A stretch of 64,000 bases of DNA. It comes from Devosia sp. FJ2-5-3. GTDB taxonomy: Bacteria > Pseudomonadota > Alphaproteobacteria > Rhizobiales > Devosiaceae. A program made the translations under genes and the position numbers. Each line of letters starts with the position of its first letter. The stretch's first letter is position 1. The notes beneath the pieces are model-generated. The model did no database searches. It was not told where the DNA came from and saw only the letters and a list, made by a program, of their open reading frames with translations. The stretch is taken from assembly GCF_029201545.1 (NCBI RefSeq), contig NZ_CP104007.1:1522501-1586500 (forward strand), given 5' to 3'. Shown here piece by piece: positions 59,169 to 64,000 of this stretch.

Positions 59169-62100
59169 GTGCTCAATCGCATCTATATCGTCGTCGGTTT
59201 GATCGCCATCGCAGCGTTGGCGGGAGCGTTTCTTGCGCCGCGCTTTATCCAGTGGAGCGATTATCGCGACCGCATGCAGGTGCTCGCCTCGAGCGTTCTG
59301 GGCGCCGAGGTCACCATCGAGGGCGATATCGACTTTGCCCTTCTGCCCCAGCCGCGCCTCGTATTCTCCGATGTGGTCGTTGGGCCGCCCGCCCAGCCGG
59401 CCGCCACCATTGCCGGGGTAGAAGCCGAGTTCGCGCTCATGGATTTCCTGCGCGACCAGTACAAGCTCACCCAGCTCGTCTTGCGGGCGCCGGTCATCAA
59501 TCTGGTTGTCGATGAAAACGGGCTTCTGGCCAGCGGTGTCGAACTTTCGGGGGCAGGGAGCGGCGTTGTCCTCGATCACGCCCGCGTCGAGGATGGCCGC
59601 ATTACCGTAACCGATATGCGCTCCGGCGAAAGCCAGGCATTTTCCGCCATCAGCGGGGATTTGCGGCTGTCGAGCCTTGCCGGCCCCTATCAGTTTTCCG
59701 GGCGCCTGAACTATCAGGATGCGCCCTATGATCTGCGCCTTTCCAGCAGCGTTGCCGATATGGATGGCACGGCGCGGCTCACCGCATTCCTCGGCCGCAC
59801 CGGCGGGGCCTATAGCCTCAGCCTTGAAGGCGCGATGACCTCAGGCATGGCGCCGAAATTCGATGGCACCATGGTCTATCGCCAGGCGCCGCCCCCTGCG
59901 GCCACAGCCGAGGAGATCCGCGGCAATCTGGTGCTCGAAAGCAAGGTGACGGCCTCGACCGACCGGGTTGTTCTCAATGGCTATACGCTGCTGCTCGACG
60001 AGAACCGTGCCGGCATGCGCCTGACCGGTGCGGCCAGTATCCAGCTCGGCGCGCGCCGCGATTTCGAGGCCGTGGTTTCGGGCGGGGTGTTCACCCTGCC
60101 GCCGCGCGATGCCAATGAAGTGGCCGGCGAACAGCCCTATGAACTGGTGCGCCTCCTCTCCGAACTGCCGCCGCCGCCGCTCCCGCCCATGCCCGGGCGG
60201 CTGGGCGTCGACCTGGCCGAAATCGGCCTCCGCGGCGCCGCCCTGCGCAATGTGCGCGTCGACGCCAATTTCGATGGCGTGGCCTGGCAGATTTCCCGCG
60301 CCATGGCCGAGCTTCCCGGCAATACCAGCGTTTCCCTCGCCGGAACGGCGCGCAATATCGAGGGCCGGCCGGCCTTCAATGGCACGCTGAAACTGGCGAG
60401 CGCCCGGCTCGACGCCTTTTCGCTGCTCTGGCGCCGCGCCCGCGAAGACAACCCGCTCATCAACGTTCCGGGTCGGCTCGAAGGCCAGGTCATGCTTGCC
60501 GGCGACGCCTTCGGCATCAGCCATGGCCGCCTTACCCTCAATGGCAAGGTGCATGTGGTCGAGCTGCGCCTCGGCTTCGGGGATGAGCCGCGGATCGATC
60601 TCGTCGGGCGTTTCGATGATCTCGCCGTGGCGGACAGCGCAGCGCTCGGCGCGCTGTTTCCCGATCCTGCCAGTGACAATATCTTCGCCGTCAGCTTTCC
60701 CCAAGGCAGCTTTGCGTTGAACACGCAGAACATTCGCGTTCTGGGGCTCGACGCTGCCGATCTCATCGCCGAGGGCAGCTGGGTTCCCGGCGAAGTGCGG
60801 TTCTCGCGCATTGTCAGTAGCGATTTCGGCGGTGCCGAGCTCGATATCAGCGCAAATCTCGGCGGCTCCCTGAGCGCGCCGCAGCTTGGGCTGGCCGGGC
60901 GCCTCAAACTCGATCAACCAGATGCCCCCGCCATCACAGCGCTTTACGACTATTTCAGCGTGCCGAATGGCTGGCGCGAGGGGCTCTCGGGGTCGCTCCC
61001 GCTTGATGTCGAGCTTGATCTCACCCGGCCCTCGTCGGTCGGCGGCCAGATCCTCTCGCTCAATGGCACGGCCGACGCAGGCACGCTGACCCTGCGCGCC
61101 GACATGGAAAAGGGGCTAGCCGGCGTCGACGAGGGCAATCTTCTGCTCTCGGCCTCTATCGAGGGCGAGGACGCCGCCGGGATGATGGCGCAGTTCGGCC
61201 TTGCCGATGTCTCGCCGTTTTCCGCTGACGAACCGGCCATGATTTCCCTCTTTGCCGAAGGCACGCGACTGGACGGGTTCGATGCCCGCCTTGCCGCCAG
61301 CCAGGGCGAAGAAACCATCGCCTATGTCGGCGCCCTGAAGCTGGCCGACAGCGGCGAGCTCTCCGGTGTCGGCACGCTCGATGTGCAGGTCGAGAACGGC
61401 TCGGGCCTGGCTGGCCTCGCCGGTATTTCCGGTCTCGGCCTTGGCTCGTTCGAGGCCAGTGCGGGGTTACGTTTCTCCGGCAGGAACAGCCTTGTCCTTT
61501 CCGGCATTTCCGGGGTCAGCGGCGTGGGCGGCTTTGGCGGCTCTATCGAGCTGGCTTCCGTCGGCCAGTTGCCCAATTTCAGCGGCAATTTGAGTTTTGA
61601 CCATCTGGCGGCGGAGCACCTTGCCGGGGCCATTCTCTCGCCGGCGGCGTTGATCGGCACGGACGGTGTCTGGCCCGAGGGACCGCTTGCCGGGGCCTCC
61701 GCGCAGAGGCCGTCGCGGGGAACTATTTCCGTCGAGGCGGACCAGCTCAGCCTGGGCGATGCCAGCCTTGCCAATGCCCGCTTCGACGTCAATTGGAACC
61801 CGCAGTCGATCGGGCTCAGCCGCCTCACCGGGGCGATAGGGGGTGGCAGCGCCGCGCTCGATCTCACCCTCTGCTGCTCCGGGCCCTTGCCCGATCGGGT
61901 CGTGTCGGGCCGGCTGACGCTGACCGATGTCGACGCTGCCGCAATCCTGCCCGAGAACATCGCCGAAGGCATCGAAGGCACGATCAGCAGCGGGCTGCAA
62001 TTCGAGGGCACGGGCGCAAGCCTGGCGGACGCCATGGCCGCCATGACCGGGGAGGGCAATTTCACCCTCGCCGACCTACGCCTCACCGGCCTCGATCCGG

Positions 62101-62819
62101 CGGTCTATCCGGCCATATCCGGTCTTGAAAATGTCCTTGAAACCGAGAGCGATGCGCTCGAAATCCTGATTTCCCAGGCCCTGGGGCGCAGCAATTTCGT
62201 CGCCGAGACCGCTCAGGGCGCCTTCACGATCGCCGGCGGCATCGTTCGGCTTGCCAATTTCATGGTCGAGGGGGAAGGCGCGCGCCTCGCTGGGGGGCTC
62301 AATCTGACCCTGGCCGATCTCGGCCTCAATGGCAGCTTCGTCATGACCCCGTTCGGCTATGTCGACCCGAGCGGGCTCGTTGAGTCCGAGACCGCGCGCA
62401 TCATCCTTCGGCTCGCCGGCACTCTGCCCGAGCCGGATGTCGAAATTGACCTCGGCGAAATGGTTGCCGCCATTCAGGTCCGGGCCAATGAACTGGAAGT
62501 TGACCGGCTCGAGGCGATGCGTCTCGAAGACGAAGCCCGCCAGCGGGCCGCTGCCCAGGAACGCAATCGGTTGATCGAAGAGCAGCGCCGTCAGGCTGCG
62601 GAGGCGGCGGCCGCTCGTGCCGCCGAGGAAGAAGCCAAGCGCCTCGAAGAGGAGCGGCTTCGCCTCGAGCAGCAGCCACAGATCGCGCCCCAGCCGGCGC
62701 CGCCGACCGATCTCAACCGGCCGCTCGATCTCGGCCTGCAGCCGGGGTTCCAGACGGGCGTGCCGACGCCTTCCGGTTTCCAGGTGCTTCCCAGCGATCT
62801 TCTGAATTTGCCGCGCTAA
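59169..62819 (+). CDS. AsmA family large envelope protein
   Basis: A 1216-residue protein with one N-terminal membrane anchor (IYIVVGLIAIAALAGAFLA), then a very long beta-rich periplasmic region of AsmA/TamB/YhdP type (GAEVTIEGDIDFALLPQPRLVFSDV), the class thought to carry phospholipids between the membranes. AsmA_2-like sequence is near residues 960-1090. A charged Ala/Glu/Arg helix (about 1100-1168) and a Pro-rich tail close the protein; such a long helix is unusual in the family. The GTG start at 59169 (VLNRIYIVV) is chosen from the position of the anchor; the ribosome-binding site is weak. Confidence 0.85.
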   Translation: MLNRIYIVVGLIAIAALAGAFLAPRFIQWSDYRDRMQVLASSVLGAEVTIEGDIDFALLPQPRLVFSDVVVGPPAQPAATIAGVEAEFALMDFLRDQYKLTQLVLRAPVINLVVDENGLLASGVELSGAGSGVVLDHARVEDGRITVTDMRSGESQAFSAISGDLRLSSLAGPYQFSGRLNYQDAPYDLRLSSSVADMDGTARLTAFLGRTGGAYSLSLEGAMTSGMAPKFDGTMVYRQAPPPAATAEEIRGNLVLESKVTASTDRVVLNGYTLLLDENRAGMRLTGAASIQLGARRDFEAVVSGGVFTLPPRDANEVAGEQPYELVRLLSELPPPPLPPMPGRLGVDLAEIGLRGAALRNVRVDANFDGVAWQISRAMAELPGNTSVSLAGTARNIEGRPAFNGTLKLASARLDAFSLLWRRAREDNPLINVPGRLEGQVMLAGDAFGISHGRLTLNGKVHVVELRLGFGDEPRIDLVGRFDDLAVADSAALGALFPDPASDNIFAVSFPQGSFALNTQNIRVLGLDAADLIAEGSWVPGEVRFSRIVSSDFGGAELDISANLGGSLSAPQLGLAGRLKLDQPDAPAITALYDYFSVPNGWREGLSGSLPLDVELDLTRPSSVGGQILSLNGTADAGTLTLRADMEKGLAGVDEGNLLLSASIEGEDAAGMMAQFGLADVSPFSADEPAMISLFAEGTRLDGFDARLAASQGEETIAYVGALKLADSGELSGVGTLDVQVENGSGLAGLAGISGLGLGSFEASAGLRFSGRNSLVLSGISGVSGVGGFGGSIELASVGQLPNFSGNLSFDHLAAEHLAGAILSPAALIGTDGVWPEGPLAGASAQRPSRGTISVEADQLSLGDASLANARFDVNWNPQSIGLSRLTGAIGGGSAALDLTLCCSGPLPDRVVSGRLTLTDVDAAAILPENIAEGIEGTISSGLQFEGTGASLADAMAAMTGEGNFTLADLRLTGLDPAVYPAISGLENVLETESDALEILISQALGRSNFVAETAQGAFTIAGGIVRLANFMVEGEGARLAGGLNLTLADLGLNGSFVMTPFGYVDPSGLVESETARIILRLAGTLPEPDVEIDLGEMVAAIQVRANELEVDRLEAMRLEDEARQRAAAQERNRLIEEQRRQAAEAAAARAAEEEAKRLEEERLRLEQQPQIAPQPAPPTDLNRPLDLGLQPGFQTGVPTPSGFQVLPSDLLNLPR

Positions 62820-62829
62820 ACGATGTTGC

Positions 62830-62935
62830 TAGAGCGCTTCCAGGAAAAGTGGACACCACTTTTCCGGTTCGGAAGCGCGACAAAGCAAGGACTTGGAGTG
62901 ATTTTATCGCGTCAACGACGCGGTGAAATGCTCTC
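62830..62935. repeat. 106-bp dispersed hairpin repeat, copy 3 (inverted)
   Basis: Same length as copies 1 and 2, opposite orientation, starting TAGAGCGCTTCC 10 bases after the AsmA stop. It reaches 23 bases into the minus-strand RHH gene and supplies the last residues and stop codon of that protein. Confidence 0.85.
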
Positions 62936-63160
62936 GGCGTCAGCTGCGTCCGAAGCTGCGCCGTCGCGATACCAGGCCAGCACGGCCAGTCGCAGTGACG
63001 AGGAGAGATTGGTGCTTTCGCGCGCCTCATCGACCTGGCGGACGAGACCGGCAAGGCTTAGCGCACGGGCATCTGCCATCGCTTCCAGCCCGGCCCAGAA
63101 TTCGGGCTCGAGCGCGACCGATGTGCGGTGACCGGCGATGGAAAAGGAGCGCTTTTGCAT
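62912..63160 (-). CDS. Ribbon-helix-helix domain protein with repeat-derived C-terminus
   Basis: An 82-residue protein with a ribbon-helix-helix-like N-terminal half (KRSFSIAGHRTSVALEPEFWAGLEAMADARALSLAGLVRQVD), as in the RHH_4 family of small DNA-binding proteins. AGGAAG precedes the ATG at 63160. It starts 15 bases after sspB, so the two are co-transcribed. The final SISPRR and the TGA stop lie in the 106-bp repeat, so the original C-terminus has been replaced. Confidence 0.8.
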   Translation of the reverse strand: MQKRSFSIAGHRTSVALEPEFWAGLEAMADARALSLAGLVRQVDEARESTNLSSSLRLAVLAWYRDGAASDAADAESISPRR

Positions 63161-63175
63161 GCGCTTCCTGGAAAA

Positions 63176-63667
63176 TCAGGGCTTTTTGCGGAAGGCGTCG
63201 AGGCTGACGACCTTTTCGCCTGTAGCTTCGGGCTGGGCGTCCTCGCCGCTGGCGGCCTTTTCGGTCGCGGCGTCGGCCTTGGCTTCGGTCTCTGCGTCCT
63301 CATTGGGCGCGGTGGCGGGATCGAACTGCAGGCCGAACTGCACGGAGGGGTCGAAGAACCCCTTGATCGCCGAAAAGGGGATCACCAGCGTCTCGGGAAT
63401 GCCGTCGAAACTGAGACCAACCTCAAAACCGGTTTCGGTGACCTTGAGGTCCCAGTACTGGTTCTGCAGGACGATGGTCATTTCCTTGTCATACTGGGTC
63501 AGCAGTTTTTCGCTCAGCCGCACGCCGGGGGCGCGGGTGGCAAAGGAAATGAAGAAATGATGTTCGCCGGGCAGGCCGGTGCGGGACACTTCGGCCAGAA
63601 CCTTGCGCACGACGCCGCGCAGGGCTTCCTGGGCGAGTATGTCGTAGCGCAGATGATCTTCGGCCAT
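63176..63667 (-). CDS. sspB: SspB, ClpXP adaptor for ssrA-tagged proteins
   Basis: A 163-residue protein of the alphaproteobacterial SspB type. The folded domain (about residues 1-115: LRYDILAQEALRGVVRKVLAEV, HHFFISFATRAPGVRLSE, TIVLQNQYWDLKV, IPFSAIKGFFDP) binds the ssrA tag. A flexible Ala/Glu-rich linker follows, and the C-terminal VVSLDAFRKKP is the ClpX-docking peptide. ATG 63667 has AAGGGAC upstream. It lies directly downstream of the tmRNA gene on the same strand. Confidence 0.93.
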   Translation of the reverse strand: MAEDHLRYDILAQEALRGVVRKVLAEVSRTGLPGEHHFFISFATRAPGVRLSEKLLTQYDKEMTIVLQNQYWDLKVTETGFEVGLSFDGIPETLVIPFSAIKGFFDPSVQFGLQFDPATAPNEDAETEAKADAATEKAASGEDAQPEATGEKVVSLDAFRKKP

Positions 63668-63772
63668 TTTAGTCCCTTGGTCTTGTCGATCGGCACGAAT
63701 CCGAACGGCCCATATCAGCCCTACGTTCCCCGATAATTCAAGAACAAAGGCCGAGGACAAGGCGGGCAGCAT

Positions 63773-63807
63773 GGGAAAAGTGCAGGCTTCTGTTGCCAGG
63801 TGCCTGC
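63773..63807 (-). terminator. Terminator of the tmRNA gene
   Basis: Read on the minus strand, GCAGGC and GCCTGC form a stem, followed by ACTTTTCC. It separates ssrA from sspB. Confidence 0.5.
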
Positions 63808-63844
63808 GAACCCCGCCTGTCACCCGGCTAGGGGTGGAGGACTT

Positions 63845-64000
63845 AATTTCCCAATGCTAGCACTGCTTACGCAGCGAGAGCGACTGGAGCCTTATTGTTG
63901 TCATTTGCAACTATAAGTTTCGGACCGATAACGGTGGTACCTCACCGAGCAAAAGCACACTCTTTACGCCCTCGTCGATCCTGTTTCGTCCCCAGTGGCT
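63845..64000 (-). ncRNA. ssrA: tmRNA coding piece (partial, runs off the window)
   Basis: On the minus strand the sequence begins near 63993 with GGGGACGAAACAGGATCGAC, the tmRNA 5' half, and contains the tag reading frame at 63867-63908, ANDNNKAPVALAA followed by TAA. The tag ends LAA, the ClpX signal. Alphaproteobacterial tmRNA is usually circularly permuted into two pieces; no T-arm or CCA end is found after the tag, so the acceptor piece should lie beyond 64000. The 3' end of this piece is approximate. It rescues stalled ribosomes and marks the nascent chains for ClpXP with SspB, encoded next door. Confidence 0.88.

Noticed and set aside
63668..63844. One-piece tmRNA 3' half between the tag and sspB
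   Set aside because: A GGTTCG occurs (minus strand, near 63808-63813) but it lacks a T-stem partner and no CCA-type acceptor end follows, so the permuted form is more likely.

Overview
The window is chromosomal DNA of a GC-rich alphaproteobacterium of the order Hyphomicrobiales (Rhizobiales). Protein style and gene order are most like Devosia, but the genus is inference. The evidence is a division and cell-wall (dcw) cluster with rhizobial-type FtsA and FtsZ, the order bamD-recN-ligA, an alphaproteobacterial tmRNA coding piece with tag ANDNNKAPVALAA, SspB of the alpha type, and CcrM (GANTC), CtrA and LexA (GTTC-N7-GTTC) motifs. No prophage, insertion sequence, CRISPR array or tRNA was recognised.

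Layout. 1-9.9 kb: mixed metabolic and signalling genes (a YdeP-like molybdopterin oxidoreductase, a TPR-like/GGDEF protein, an AI-2E-type permease fused to a GAF-like domain, EttA, a small exported protein, an alpha/beta hydrolase). 9.9-13.7 kb: a host-attachment-family protein and the divergent oxyR/katG peroxide module with an OxyR-like operator. 13.9-17 kb: a DUF2336 protein, then an ArsR-methyltransferase fusion with metF behind a 20-bp palindrome. 17-22.5 kb: a Pro/Ala-rich membrane protein, a TerB-DnaJ protein, RNase P RNA, a 48-residue exported peptide, and the carboxy(nor)spermidine decarboxylase and dehydrogenase pair. 22.5-25.4 kb: a three-gene two-component cassette on the minus strand.

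25.6-42.9 kb is the dcw cluster, rsmH-ftsL-ftsI-murE-murF-mraY-ftsW-murG-murC-ddl-ftsQ-ftsA-ftsZ-lpxC. It lacks mraZ, murD and murB at their usual positions. Several gene pairs overlap by ATGA-type junctions. ftsZ has its own 304-bp upstream region with a CtrA-like site. 43-48.9 kb holds bamD, a methyltransferase, recN and ligA. 48.9-58.9 kb holds two exported proteins (one with an EF-hand loop), aminopeptidase P, two tandem paralogous microproteins, prmA, a membrane diguanylate cyclase, a YbjQ protein and UvrD. 59-64 kb holds a large AsmA-like protein, then on the minus strand an RHH protein, sspB and the start of ssrA.

The most interesting structure lies outside the genes. A 106-bp hairpin repeat occurs three times and each copy supplies the stop codon of a neighbouring gene. 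Three TGANTCA heptamers sit exactly 21 bp apart between two convergent genes. An inverted-repeat element occupies the place where murB would be. The tmRNA gene lies directly upstream of the gene for SspB, the adaptor that recognises its tag.
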